DNA of 64,000 nucleotides from Gymnorhina tibicen (taxonomy: Eukaryota; Chordata; Aves; Passeriformes; Artamidae), in the NCBI GenBank assembly GCA_013399875.1, contig VXAZ01006319.1, positions 1,267 through 65,266 on the forward strand, read 5' to 3'. The notes below the pieces were generated by a model that saw nothing but the letters and a program-made list of their open reading frames with translations, was not told the DNA's origin and did not search any database. The position numbers and the translations under genes were made by a program. Below are positions 1-41,131 of this stretch, in pieces; the stretch's first letter is position 1; each line of letters opens with the position of its first letter.

Positions 1-190
1 GGGGCGCGGAGCTGGGGAGCGAAGCGGCGCGGCGGGAATTCCGCGGGTCCCCGAGCTCCGTTCGCGGCGGGCAAGGCCTCCGGGGCGCGCCCCGGGCAGA
101 GCCGCTCTCACCGCGCCCCGCCGTCCCGCTCCGTCCCGCCGCGGCGAGCGAGCCCCGCGCCCCGCTCCCCAATAAAGCTTTATTTTTCAA
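1..190 (+). other. 3' end of an upstream gene (candidate POU4F3)
   Basis: This is very GC-rich, CpG-dense sequence with no ORF I recognise, closing on a canonical AATAAA at 171-176. A T/GT-rich stretch follows (about 185-215), as expected downstream of a cleavage site. CpG density falls beyond about 350. In human the gene just upstream of TCERG1, on the same strand, is POU4F3, a short CpG-island gene, so its 3' UTR is the best candidate. That assignment rests on synteny alone. The signal is part of a palindrome, so a gene on the opposite strand is not excluded. Confidence 0.35.
171..184. terminator. Palindromic poly(A) signal AATAAAGCTTTATT
   Basis: The 14-bp perfect palindrome carries AATAAA on both strands (171-176 on +, 179-184 on -). 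It could direct 3' end formation in either direction. The + strand reading is favoured by the GC-rich sequence before it and the GT/T-rich sequence after it. Confidence 0.5.
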
Positions 191-3100
191 CCCGCCGGGA
201 CGTGTCGTTCCTCGCCGCTCCGCAGCGCCGACGGGAATACCCGAAATAACCTGCGAGAGCAATCGCACCCTCAACAAACGCCCCTCAGCGGGGCGGCGCC
301 CCGGGACACGGGACCGGGCTTCGCCCCGCCGGGCCCCGCGCTGCCACCGGCCCCGGGGAAACGGAAACATCCCCCCCACCAAAACCGATGCCGGTTTCTG
401 AAGCTGTTCAGGAGGGGGAAAGGGCTTTATTTGCGATTCCCAGAAGCACCTTAACGATTAAAGATTAATGTTCGAAGCGTGAGCCTCCTCTGAATATTCC
501 ACTTTAGCATTTCAATGAGTGACAAACATCGAATTTGAGAACCGGGTCTCACCCTCCTCCCCCGTCAGGAAACGATCTCACGAATCCACCTTTTCCTTGC
601 GGGCCCCCGGTAACGCTTCCTTGCACCGCGTTTTTCCAATCATCCTCAATGATTTTTCCCCAATCAAATGCCCTTTAATAATAAATGCCCCTATGTCATT
701 ACATTATATCGTGGGTTCTGAAAATTTTGACTAAGGGCGATGCAATATTAATCGCCTTCAGCACTAAAAAGAAGGCAACTCCGACGGCATCTTCCCCTGC
801 AGCTGCTGTCCGCCGCTCGGCCCCGGAGCCGTCGGCCGTGGACTCTGAGCCCGTGTTTTTACAGGTAAGATGTGTTTTCATCTCTTCCCTCGTCCCCGTG
901 TGTGTCTGGGAGCTGCCCCCGCCGCGCCCGCGGGCTAAGGACTGGCCCCGCGGCCGTCGGGGCGCCGGGCGAGCGCGCACGGCTGCGCTGGGCCAGGGGT
1001 CGGCGGCGGGGCCGGAAGCATTTCCCGGCACGGGAATAGAGATCCAGCCCAGATCCCAGGCGGTGCCACTGCCGCGGGGCACCGCGGGCTCACGTCTTTT
1101 GTGTTCCAGCGTCCAGCAGAAATAAGCGCTGCCGCTGCTCTCGGGAGGGATTAGTGTCCTCCCCGGTTGGGGTTAAATCCAGTCTGCGTCCTCGCCGAGC
1201 CCCTGCTCCTACCCGGCGGTGCGGAACACCCTCACAGCTCCATGGCCGCCACCTCTGTCCCTGTTCACCTCCAGAAGGAAGATCGGACCGGGCTTGTTCC
1301 TACAACGGCAAAGGGATCACCGCGGTTTTACTTGTGGCTGTTCTGGTGTTGCCTAGCTTTGTGGATTTGTGACGTTTCTGCGTCTGTGCCTTTTGCACAG
1401 CTCCGGAGAGTGCCTTAAAAATGTAAAACAAATCCTAAACGAAGTTTCCCAAACCCGCAGTTACTGTCCCAGAAAGTAGCTCCTGTGAGCTCCTCCTCAC
1501 CTCCAACACATTCACCAGGGAGACCTGAAGCCCCTTGACCTTTTAGCTTACCCTCCCGGTTCCTTTTCTCCCGGCAGTGCTCTGGAGAGGGGGCTCTGCC
1601 CAGATTTCAGTCTGCAAATCCAGGGTCTATTTTCACTCTGCGTGTGCAGGTTCACACCTTGCTGTGCCCAGACATCACATACAGGACCTGATCGCTTCAT
1701 TTGAGATTTACTTTGGAGCTCAGGTACGTGCTGGTTGGTCATCACTGGTGCCTTAGTCTGTCCCTGGGTTTGGCTCCCAAAGCTCTAGTGCTCTGGGGTA
1801 AACCCACTGTGATACAGGAAACTCATCCAGTCTTCCTGGAGCTGGGGATGAACTTCTTTCGGTCTCAGTGGGAATAGTTCAGAACCAGTATTTAACGCTG
1901 AAGAGGCACAAAGAAGCTGCCCACGTTTTCTCGCTAGAATAGCGAGCAGTGCCCCGGAGCCAGTAAGCATCGCCAACGGGCGGTGGGAGGCAGGAGGGAG
2001 ACAGTGTTTGGAATTCCCGGTTTGTGAGAAGCTGCCACCACATCACAGTCCCCCCTCAACTCCCTCCTGCCTCGTCGGTCTCTCCAGGTGCCTGGGGATC
2101 AGAACTCCCAATTTTCTTGGAGGGCTGGGGCTCCTTGTCCTGGGCAGTAGGACTGTGGGACCCACCCTGGCACACTTGATTCTACAAATCCATGCACAAA
2201 CCCACCTCCCACAGGTAAAATGAAAAATGCAGGTGAAATTTGCTGAGAAAGGGAATTCCCTTTTAGTGACAGCCCAGATAAAGGGGAAAGGGAAACCTGC
2301 TGAAACAGGAAATGCCCAGTACATGTGTGAGAGGCTCAGCAGGCAAACCCCTGTCTACGGTTTCTGAACCACTAACAATTGATTTATTATTTTTTCCCCA
2401 TTCCATGCTTGTTCCTTAATATCCTGCTCTCTGTCTCCCGGGACCTGTGCACAGGAGATGAAAGCACAGAAAACCAAACAAGCCATTGGCACTGCTCACT
2501 CAATTGATTTTTACACAAAATTTGCCTTCATGCACAACGGATGGAAAAATGATCCCATTAATAATGAATAACAAAAACAAATGCAGGGAGGAAATCAATA
2601 GCAGCACATCTGATAACATGAGGGGGCCGGGGGGATCTCCTAGATGTACAAAAGCATGTGTGAGGAGGAGGGGGGAGAGAGGAGAGAGGGCTCAGGGGCT
2701 TGGGGGGTTTGGGAGCAAGGCAGCAGGTGCTGTGGCGCAGGTGGGAATGGCTGATGGCCTGGCAGGAGCGTGTGCGTGTGTGCATGAGTGTAAGTGGGTG
2801 TGTGTGCATGTCCCGTCAGGGCAGGGTCCAGCCACCCGTGTCCTGTGGGAGTGGTAGGACCTGCCGAGGGTCCCAGCTTGGCGTAGAGCCAAGCCCATGC
2901 TCATGATGGCACCAGAAGGTCCAAGAAGTAGCCACTGGCGTGAGGAGACCATGAGCTGCAGCTGGAACCATGATGCTTTCCCAGAGAAAACTGGTTTTCA
3001 GCTGCAAAATTCCAAACTTCCAGTCCCTTTTGCCTCCACGACATCTGCCCTTGGTGTTTCCCTTCTGAGTTATCAAGGGCATTTGTCCTCCCAAGGAGAC

Positions 3101-6100
3101 ACATTCAGTTTGGGATGAAAAATGTTCCTTTGGACAGTGGTTTCTGCTGCTACCAGGGTTTGCTCCAGGCCCTGGGCTGGGAGCTGCGGTCCCCATGGCT
3201 GGAGCAAGGACTGGGGTCTGCACTGGGGAGAGCTGGGCCTCTGGGATGAGAGACTGCCAGGGTGCTGGGGCCAGAGGACTGGGAGCCCCAGCAGCCAACA
3301 CCCAGCCCGGCCCAACGCAGCCCAGCTCAGTGAGAGTAGAGGCCAGAGCCAGTCCAGGGGAACCCTGAGAAGGGATCCCAAGGAGCCCAGTGCTCGTCCC
3401 AGCACAGAGACAGGTCTGCACCCTCCATCACCCACCAGCTCAGCAGGAGCAGCCTGAAGGTGTCAAAAGCATGTGGCCATGGGTTTCAAGCAGGCATCCA
3501 CAGCCAAATGCTCTGTGGAGACCCATCGAGACAGGGGAAATCCCGCTTTGTGCCGGTACAAAACAGAAGGAACTCACTCCAGCTGTACAGCTTCGAGTTA
3601 TTTTCAGAACAGTGTTTTAAAGCAGTTAAACAATTTTTTTCTTTAATGACTCTCATGCTTTGCAGTTTGCCTGGAAATGTTAGGTACAAACTTATTTCAT
3701 CATCAAGATGGTTTAGACTTTTTTTCTTTAAGCAAATTTAGAACAGTGTATGGAAAAACATGTCACTGCATTTGCAGTAGAGTTTTATATGGAGGAGCAA
3801 AACAATGCACAGAGGAAAATGAAATGCTCTGCCTGTTTTCAAATCCAAAGAGAATTAAGAATGTACAATAATGTTTCACAAATCTAGATTAGCTGCTGTC
3901 AAATAGTACTGACACGTGGTAAACATCTTCAACCTGCTGGGTGGAAATGATGCTCCCAAATGCTGAGTACAAAGCAGAGATGGTGTCAGAACTACCAGGA
4001 CCCCACAGCCCCCCATGGACAGCCCAGTCTGTGGGTGCCTAGGGTTGTTTCAGTGCCTGACCATGGTTTTCACTGTCCATGGACCAGGAAGGACAATGCT
4101 GGAGTCACCCTTGGAGGTGGGGCAGTCCAGGGGTGAGGGGGGCAACCCACAGCAGAAGCAGGGGAAGCTCTGCCAGTTGGGCAGCATCCAGCACTGTGCT
4201 GGTCCCAGGACCAGCCCCTGGCACCGCCTGTTCCCGGCAGCCTTGCCGGACCCCAGTGTGGGTCATTATTTGTAAGTGTTGGAGGAGTGCGATCTCTGTC
4301 CATTTACTCACTGTCAGCAGACCAGCTGGGACGGGAACCAAGGCATCGTCTTCCATCAGAGCTCAGTGAGGGAAGTGAATAACTCAGTCCCTGTTTAGAG
4401 GGGAGAGGTTTTTGCTTTCAGTGGAATCATCTCGGTGTGATTCCCCATATCCTTGGCCTTGGAGTGGGTGCTCCCACCAGGCAGGTGAGCTGAACGTCTG
4501 ATTCCAGGAAGAAAAGGAGGAGGGGAGGTGAATCACACCACCAGCATTTACTTGCTTGTAAACTTGCATGGGAATGGAGCTAAAGCAGAGAGAGATGGAG
4601 GGCAGAGGGACAGGCAGGGAAACTTCGGTTTTCCTCCTCCGGAGGCTGGTGTGTCTAACACACGTGTTGGCTACCAGGGCCCTTGGTCATCCCAGGAGAG
4701 CCTGACACTGGATCCCAAGGCCCTGGGGATGTCACTGGGGGCAGGGACTGTGGCATGGGGGACAAATCCTCCCCCAGGTGCCCACCTGGCAGGGCCAAGG
4801 GGCAGCACATGGGCTGCTGCGGGGAGATGCACCCTCCAGGCTCCACCAAGAGCCACAGCTCTGCACGGAGCACACCCAGATACTGCAATCCACACCGCAG
4901 AAACACACACAGGGGGTCAGAGGATAAATCCACCAAAAATCAGAACATTATCTGGGGAGAGGGATTACATTTTCAAGACCTCTGTGTGATGCAGAGCTAG
5001 GGAAGGTTCAGCATCTCCACAGCTCCCCACAGCCCCCTCAGCTCCCTGCAGCCCCCCAGGACCGCCTGCAGCTCCCCGCGCCTGACAGTCTCTACCAGCA
5101 GCAACAAAACACACCGAGGATCTGAGTCAGAGACATGGTTAAAGTTTGATACCTCAGTTGCCTCAGAATATGTCTGTTTTTCCCGAAATGCCAAAACAGA
5201 TTAGTCTGCAGCTGCCACCACATCATGGCCTGAGTGAGGATCTCTGCAAGGAAAACCATCACAGGTCAAGGATCCTCCTTCAGGTTCCACAGTGAGAACA
5301 CGGAACAGCCTCTGGAAAACATCTGAACCCCGGTTCATTCCTTGCTTGGTTTTACACCCTGTGATTCCCCGGCTGATACCCGCGGCTCTGGGCACTCACA
5401 AGAGGATGGGACACGCAGGCACCTTCTGGTGGAGCAGAGGAGTGAGCTGTGGGTCTCCTTGGATAGGACAGGGCAGGAGGTTTAGGGATGGGGATTCTGA
5501 GCTGGCAATAAGGGTGGATCCCTTGGCTGGAAAGGGATTGCTGCCCTGAAGCAGGCGCAGATGGGATGGAGCTTGAGAGGGAGCTGGGGCTGGCTCCAAT
5601 GGAACACCAGCAGGATGGTTTGGCCAAGTTCTGATGCTGCCAGCAGGCTGAAATTCCTCAAAACCCAAAATAACTCTCATCTAGAGACATCAGGAAATGA
5701 TGAGGAAAAACTTTATTAATCCTTTCAATGTTGGACTTTTCAAAGAGAGATTTTGTGCTTTTCTCGGTAGTTTCTATAGCAGGGGTCAGGGGAGGAGCAG
5801 TGAAAGAACCTGAAATATTTTGGATAGAGCAAACGTTTTCTTGTCAGAGATACTGGGGTGGAAAAAGTTGTTTGCTGCCTTCTTTAATGAGGAAATCTGA
5901 AATATTGTAAATTTGGGGTCAGCCCAGGCAAAAGCCGCTGGAGGAGCGGAGCAGTGGCGACGCATGCAGCCCTGTCCCCTGCCAATGGGGCATGTGAGCC
6001 AGTCATGTAGCATTAGTGGCTCCATGTTGCAGTCAGGTTGGACGCCACGTGCAGGCGCATTAACATGGAAAACACATTAGCCCCCACCGAGGAAACCTGA

Positions 6101-6500
6101 GCAAATTGGCCATGAGATGAGGCGTCCTGGGATTTCGCACTGATGCCATTCCTGAGACAGGACAGCACAGCAGAGCTGAGGCCTGAGGAGCGGGTCGGCT
6201 CCAGTTCAGCACAGCCCCAGGCAGCCCAAGGAGCGCCGGACTGGGGCAGCCCTCTGGAATCGCACGGATCCGTCGCCTGCCGTAGCCCCCTCCCCCGTGC
6301 CAGGGCCCCTGGGCCACTGCGACCCTTCCGTACTGCTGCGGAAACGGGAGAGCACGTCTGCCCCGTGCCTCAGAGCCAGCTTCTGTCCTAAAACCTCATG
6401 AAATATTAACCCCACAGCCGGAGCATTCCTGGTCTCCCAGGGAAAGAGGCACATTTGCAATGCTCCGAGGATGATCTTTCCCTGACGCCCTGTCACGCGC
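191..6500. other. Intergenic region, no gene recognised
   Basis: There are no ORFs resembling known proteins and no exon with a plausible acceptor and donor that encodes recognisable sequence. The first kilobase is mixed GC-rich and AT-rich; 2770-2815 has a short imperfect GT-rich stretch. A gene desert between POU4F3 and TCERG1 is also the arrangement in human, where the gap is far larger. Enhancers or non-coding RNAs cannot be excluded from sequence alone. Confidence 0.5.
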
Positions 6501-6950
6501 ACTTGCACAAGGCCAGCACGCAGCCCCCAGCCGCGTCCCCCGCGGGGAAGGGACACGGAGCCTGCCGCCGGGCTGTCCCCTCAGCTGACCCTGCCGCGAT
6601 TCCCGACGGCCGCCCCGACCCTGCTCCTGGGGCAACGCCGGTGTGGGGCTTCGTGAGGCGCCTCTGGGGGCCCGGTCAGCCCCCTGCGCCAGACCGCGTG
6701 CGCTCTGAGGGAGGGAGCTGAGGCAGCCCGGAGGAGAAGCCCGCGGCAGTGTGGGCTGCAGGAGGGACCCGGGGAGATCAGAAGTCGTGGTCAGGAGCAG
6801 GAGAAGAGCCTCGCATGAGAAGGGAAGCGAACACGGCATCTCCAAGCCCCTGGGAAGCTGCCGGCTGCTCCGGCCAGGAGCCCCAGTCTGCGCCCCAGCC
6901 GCGGAACCGAGCGCTCGGCTCCGCCCTGGGACCCGCCTCAGAGCCCCGCA

Positions 6951-7303
6951 CGGCAGCCCGTCCCCGGGCACCGCCGCACGGCAGCCCGTCCCCGGGCACC
7001 CCCTCACGGCAGCCCGTCCCCGGGCACCGCCGCACGGCAGCCCGTCCCAGGGCACCCCTCACGGCAGCCCGTCCCCGGGCACCCCCTCACGGCAGCCCGT
7101 CCCCGGGCACCGCCGCACGGCAGCCCGTCCCCGGGCACCCCCTCATGGCAGCCCGTCCCCGGGCACCCCCTCACGGCAGCCCGTCCCCGGGCACCGCCGC
7201 ACGGCAGCCCGTCCCAGGGCACCCCTCACGGCAGCCCGTCCCCGGGCACCCCCTCACGGCAGCCCGTCCCCGGGCACCGCCGCACGGCAGCCCGTCCCCG
7301 GGC
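6951..7303. repeat. GC-rich 28-bp minisatellite, 13 copies
   Basis: Thirteen tandem units start at 6951, 6979, 7007, 7035, 7062, 7090, 7118, 7146, 7174, 7202, 7229, 7257 and 7285. Ten of the twelve intervals I could measure are 28 bp and two are 27 bp; the last unit is partial. Each unit opens with CGGCAGCCCGTCCC and closes with either an ACCGCCGCA or an ACCCCCTCA variant linker. It creates long but meaningless ORFs on both strands, rich in Pro, Arg, Ala and Gly. The flanks from about 6540 are also CpG-rich. Confidence 0.95.
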
Positions 7304-10300
7304 CAGCGTGGGTGCGGAGAAAACGGGAGAGCGGCAGCACCTAGGCACATCAATAATTCATAAAATGCCAGCAGCAACAGAGGGAGAGAGGGACCAGGAG
7401 CAGAATAGAATATCACACAGCTTTTTAGTGGTCTTCTTCTATTAGTGTCAGCTCTGTGGCTGGTTTCAGACAGGAGAACTTTCCCTGGATGCTCCCAGAA
7501 TTTCAGGGAGGGGCCGAGCACCCTCCTGGCCAGGGCCTGCTCCCAGCTTTTCGGTGGCTGATACAGTCACAGGACTCTGATGCTTTCAGAAGGACTCACA
7601 GGGCCAGTGGCACTGTCCCTCCTGGACAAGGAGCTGCAACTGGTAATGTGCTGCAGGCAGCCAGGCTGGGCTCGACTCTGCTGGGCTCTTTCCAACCATC
7701 ACCTCCGAGCTCGTTTGGGCAAACCCCTGCTCTGGCTGAATCGGGGCACCTTCCAGACCTCCCACCCATCTTACTCTGGCTGAGCCTGCACCCCCTTTCC
7801 CCGTGTAGGAGGGAATCTGCAGGCTCCATATATACAGAAAAAAATGAGATGTTTTCATGTAAATACAGGGAAAGCCTTGGACCAGACCGGGGAGCTCCAT
7901 GCCTGGAGCCTGCGTGCACCACACTGTGCCTTGCTGTGCCGTGCCGACAGCCAGGGAGGTGCCCTGTTAAAGTTCAACAATGCCCAGACCCACTTGCTCC
8001 CCACAGTGCCCAGATGACACCTCACGTGGCCTCAGAATGGGCCAGCCCAGCTCCAAGGCCAAGCAGGGGCACAACACCCATGGTCCCCAAGGCCCCCATG
8101 GCTGGAGGGGATGGGAGATGAGCCCCATGCTTCACCCCCAACTTCAGCAGTGAACTGTGAGGCCGAGGGAGGCTGGGAAAGCAGAGGAACCTCAGTGGCA
8201 GCAGGAGCCTCCCCCCACTGCCACCTCCAGCACGGGATCTGGGGGTCTCCCTGGCAGATGCTGGCACCGCAGCAGCCCAGAGGCCCTGCAGACAGCCCAG
8301 GGCAAAATTTTTAATTTGTCATCACACTTCAACCTGAAATCTGAAAAAAATTTAAAAAGAATGGCAAGATGTCAGCGTCTCCGAGACGGCACAACCCCAC
8401 AGCTGCTGCAGCTCCGTGGCAGAGGCCGGTCCCAGCAGTGGGAGCCCACAGCAGCTCAAGGGCTGCCACACTACGCCAGAGGGAACCCTGGTGCTGAAAC
8501 CAGCTCATGGCACAGAGCTGCAAGGAGGATGAAGAAGGCCACTCACCTTGGACCAAGAAAATGCAAGAACATGGGCAGGTTTGATAGAGAGCATCCACAC
8601 TGTGGGGTTTCAGGACTCCTTCCCATATGCCTGGCAAAGAAGTCAGACTGTGTCACAGACAGCCTTTTAAAAACTACAGAGATCCAAATATTTGAAAAGG
8701 TTCCCAGTTTAAAACCTCCCTGGGAACGCTTTCTGGAGCAACAGCAGCAGCAGTAGCAGCAGCGCAGCAGCTCTGTGCTGGTATCTGGCACAGCATAGCC
8801 AGCAGCTTTCCAGCCAGGGAACAACGGGTCTAGGGAGGACTGGCAGGAGAGATAGGGGAACCAGGGCTGCAGTGGGGGTCCCAGCTGCAGACTTCTCTGG
8901 AAAATTGCCTGGATACCCAGTGTACCCATGGTCATTCCATTTGAAGAATTCCATCAGCAGATCCAGTAGCTCTGCAGTGAGTGGGGGTTTGGGATTCCCC
9001 CAGAGAGATTTCCCCTGGCTCCAGTGCTTGCCACAGCGCTGTTCCCCCAAGGAGCATGGCCAGCAATACCCTCCCAGCTCCGGGAGCAGTGCCAAGGCTT
9101 CCTGAGGGGATGAACAGAGCCTGCTGGTCGGTCCCCTCGTACCTGCGCCCCCAGAGCCCACTGGTAGTTAAGGAGAGTGTCCAGGCAAACAGCGAATTGA
9201 GCCATCGGAATTCCAGGTTTTAATGAAATCCAGGGAAGTGCATATCAATCACAGTAAATTGTACTGTTGCCAAGAGCCATGTCCTGTAGCACAGGGAGCT
9301 GCCAGCAGACTCGTCAAAATGACTCGTGTTTTGCAGCTCACCATTAACTGTTCCTGAAGGAGCTGCAGTCTGAGAATTCCTAACTGGAATGTTTTGAGAA
9401 AACAAAGGTGAGGGGGGCTGGGGTACAGCAGCGACACCAGCCCCCCCGAACCTGGGAGAGGGCCCTGCAGCTGCTCCCGCCTGCTAGCTTGACATCAATA
9501 AAACATGGAAACAATCCTGGAACAGGGAGATAAAAAGAGGATGAAAGACGCATGGAAGACAGGCAGCCCCACTGTGTGTGGAGGATTTGAGCCATCGTGG
9601 GCAAAACCGGTTTTAATCTCTGCCATCAGAAGGTGCTGGTGGGAGGATGCAGTGGGGACACGGCGGGGGGACACCCGGCTCCATCTCCTCCCCCCTGGCA
9701 GAGCGGGGCAGGCACTGTGCCCCTCACCCCGCGGGCACAGCCAGGCACAGATCCCCCTCTCCCGGACCACGGAGCAGGGAGGGCCCCGGCTCCCCGGCCT
9801 GCTGTCACCCCGGACATGGAGCAGGACACACGGGCTCCCGGGGAGTCCCAGCACCCGCTGACCTGTCCCAAATCCTCACAGTGGCAGCCACTTCAAGCAA
9901 AACTCATGAATAAAGACCCCGAGCAGGGAACTCAAAGTGCGTAAGAGTCTCTGTGGCTCAGCACCGCCAAAAGGCCCCCTAGCAATTCCTTATTTTCATT
10001 ATTTAAGAAAGACAGGTCTTTTTATTGAGAGCAGGAGAGGAATGGAAAATGTGGGATCACAAAACCAGTTAGAGATGGAATGGCCCAGCGAGGCTCTGGC
10101 GTCCTCCCGCCACAGGACTATGTCCCGGGAACACGTCCCGGGGGAGGGACCTGCTCTCTGCCACTCGGGTGTTCCTTCGCAACGAGCGCTGCAGCTGCCG
10201 GCAGCTGCCCAGCAGCGTTTGATGTCCCATCCCGTTCCAAACGCAACGTCGTCGCCAGAGCTGAGCTCCCGGTCTTGGCAGTGGGTCACCGCAGGGTTCA

Positions 10301-10400
10301 TCCATACATCTGGAGTTTTCCAGTGTCGCTGCCGAGCCGGGGCTGCCGCGTGACCCCAGGGTGTCGCTCACACGCACCCGGGACAGGGCGGATCCCCCCG
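7304..10400. other. Intergenic region, no gene recognised
   Basis: Moderately GC-rich sequence without recognisable exons. A short imperfect CAG/AGC run lies at about 8740-8770. Several ORFs of 100-220 codons occur but have no coherent domain, no splice logic and overlapping frames of equal length. I treat this as the 5' flank of TCERG1. Confidence 0.5.
8738..8770. repeat. Short imperfect (CAG)n tract
   Basis: About eight imperfect CAG units interrupted by TAG and GCG. It lies in intergenic DNA and is not in a recognised reading frame. Confidence 0.7.
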
Positions 10401-10439
10401 GGTCCCTCACAGCCCCCGCGCTCAGCGCCCCCCTGCGCC

Positions 10440-10743
10440 CCCCGGCTCCCCGCTCCGGGATTGTTCATTGGCTGCGTGCTTCCGTGACGTCGCGGGGCGG
10501 GACAGTCCCTATGTGGTTTCTTGGGGGGGCGCGCCCCACCGCCTGCGGGCGGTGATTGGCGCACGTGGTTCCCGCCGCTGATTGGATGCTGCCCCTCCTC
10601 TTCCCTCTACGGCGTGAAGTCACCTCCGGTTCTCGCCCCGGGTCGCGCCTCACGTGACCCCAGGCGCGAGCAGCGCGGGCCGCCCGCGCGCAGCCAATCG
10701 CGGCGCGCCCGGCTCCCCCCATTCAAAGCCGGCGGGCGCGGCG
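10440..10743 (+). promoter_or_regulatory. TCERG1: TCERG1 CpG-island promoter
   Basis: CpG-dense sequence directly upstream of the N gap that should hold exon 1. Visible motifs are inverted CCAAT boxes (ATTGG) at 10467-10471, 10555-10559 and 10581-10585, and a forward CCAAT at 10694-10698. A CRE-like TGACGTCG lies at 10485-10492, just after an ETS-like CTTCCG at 10480-10485. CACGTG E-boxes sit at 10562-10567 and 10651-10656, the second extended to TCACGTGAC. No TATA box is seen. The layout fits a TATA-less housekeeping promoter bound by NF-Y, CREB/ATF and USF/MYC-type factors; binding is inferred from motifs only. The island continues past the gap to about 11100. Confidence 0.75.
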
Positions 10744-10936
10744 NNNNNNNNNNNNNNNNNNNNNNNNNNNNNNNNNNNNNNNNNNNNNNNNNNNNNNNNN
10801 NNNNNNNNNNNNNNNNNNNNNNNNNNNNNNNNNNNNNNNNNNNNNNNNNNNNNNNNNNNNNNNNNNNNNNNNNNNNNNNNNNNNNNNNNNNNNNNNNNNN
10901 NNNNNNNNNNNNNNNNNNNNNNNNNNNNNNNNNNNN
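10744..10936. other. Assembly gap (193 N), probably holds TCERG1 exon 1
   Basis: A run of N inside the CpG island. Human TCERG1 exon 1 encodes about 20 residues before the segment beginning MAQQQ, and no matching sequence followed by a donor is visible on either flank. Exon 1, the 5' UTR and the start codon are therefore probably inside the gap. Confidence 0.7.
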
Positions 10937-11749
10937 GGGCGGGCCGGCGGGAGCTCTCCCGCCTCCATTTCCCGGCCCCGCGTGCGGCGGGACGGGCCCT
11001 GTTCCCGCTCACCGGGCCGAGGCCGCTCCCGGGCGTGGGACCGGGTGCCGGGGCGTCCCCTCGGAGTGCGGATAGACCGTGTCTGTTGTTGCTCACCGTC
11101 TCATAACCTTCGATTTTTTCGAGTCTGAGTCCTCATGCGACCATTGTATTGCACTGCATTCAGCGGTGGGTAAAATTGTCCCCCCAGAGCCGCAGAGGAG
11201 CTTTCGCTGGTCCTGAAGGCGAAATTTTTTTCTGTCTCCCCGTTCCCGCGATCCCCGTGCGGAGGGCCGGGTGGCTCAGCGCGGGGATAGCGGCGGTCGG
11301 GGCCAGGCCCTGCCGCGGGTCCCACCTGCGAGGGACACAGGAGCTCCTGGCGGTCTCTGGTGCTGCGGAACCGACACCAGCCCGGGCACGACCGGCTGGA
11401 GGGGCTCGGGACGGACCTGCAGGCAGCAGTCAGAGCACCAGCTCGTGTTCAGGGAGCTTTAGCAGATAAGGAAGGATGCGTTTCCCAATGTCTGCATACC
11501 CCATCCCAGCTCTGGTTATCCATTTCCATGAGTAGAAATTCACAGTTGAGGACTAACAACCTTGAATTGTGAAGCAGAAGAACCTCTTGAAGTAGTTGCA
11601 CGCTTGACTTTTCCCACTCAAACGTGACATGTTTTGCACACCCTGTTGGTGTTTATTGGGTTTTTCCCTGTTCCTTGTCACAACTGATTTTCCTACATCA
11701 CAGCAGCGGATGGCAGTGACCCGTGTTCCCTGTGTCCCTCTCTCCCCAG

Positions 11750-40401
<28,652 letters not shown>

Positions 40402-41125
40402 TTACGGAATGCTCCTAATCCAAGGGTGTCTGTTAAATCCAAACGCTTGCATGAGCCATCTGTCAGGTTACACACATCCATTGCCGTGAATATATTCAAA
40501 CATCTGAGGAGCAGAGGCAGAAGCAGCACTGGTAAATGTAAAATGATCTCTGGGGGGAAAACCAACAACAAAAACCCACATTAAACATATTTATGAGTTA
40601 ATTGGAGCATGACTGACAAATCCCAGGGTGTGGGCTGTTTGGTGACTGTGGGTCTCGGGGCGGTGTGCGTGAGGTGTGGGTGTCTGGTACCGGGGGCTTT
40701 CCTCTCAGCAGTGTCCTACATGTGAGTCCCAAGGGTGATCCTGTTGTGGTTTGAGCGTGTCCTACATGTGTGCCACCAGCTGCCTCCCGCAGTCCGTGGC
40801 TGAGGAGGTGACACGCTCTGGTAGCTTTAAATCACTGATCCCTGACAGCCCGCTCTGGAAACACCAGTCCCAGTTCTCTGCCTCCACCCTTGGGAATGGA
40901 ACTAAATCTGTTAAGGCCAGCTTTAGAGCTGAGTGGAGAACAGGGACTCAGAGACCATGCCAGGTTTATTCACAGGCTGCTCTGTTCCTGCCCCCAGCCA
41001 TCGATTTGCAGCAGTCAGGTTGCTCTGCCCAAGTGAAGTTCTGTCTGGTAAGTTTTGCTCGAAGCTGGAGGTCCCAGAGGTGACCGAGCAGGCCAGGACG
41101 GTTGTATAAACACATTTTTATTTAC

Positions 41126-41131
41126 AATAAA
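41126..41131 (+). terminator. TCERG1: TCERG1 proximal poly(A) signal AATAAA
   Basis: Canonical hexamer in the 3' UTR, 725 bases after the stop. It may give a shorter transcript. Confidence 0.6.

Noticed and set aside
855..871. TTTTTACAGGTAAGATG as a zero-length exon or recursive splice site
   Set aside because: No gene is recognised around it, so there is no splicing context.
6396..7363. ORFs of about 200 codons on both strands across the minisatellite
   Set aside because: They are made by the 28-bp repeat, which is not a multiple of three, so several frames on both strands stay open. The products are repetitive and have no domain.
8738..8770. CAG tract as a counterpart of the SCA12 repeat of PPP2R2B
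   Set aside because: The SCA12 repeat lies at the 5' end of PPP2R2B, which is beyond the right edge; this tract is on the far side of TCERG1.
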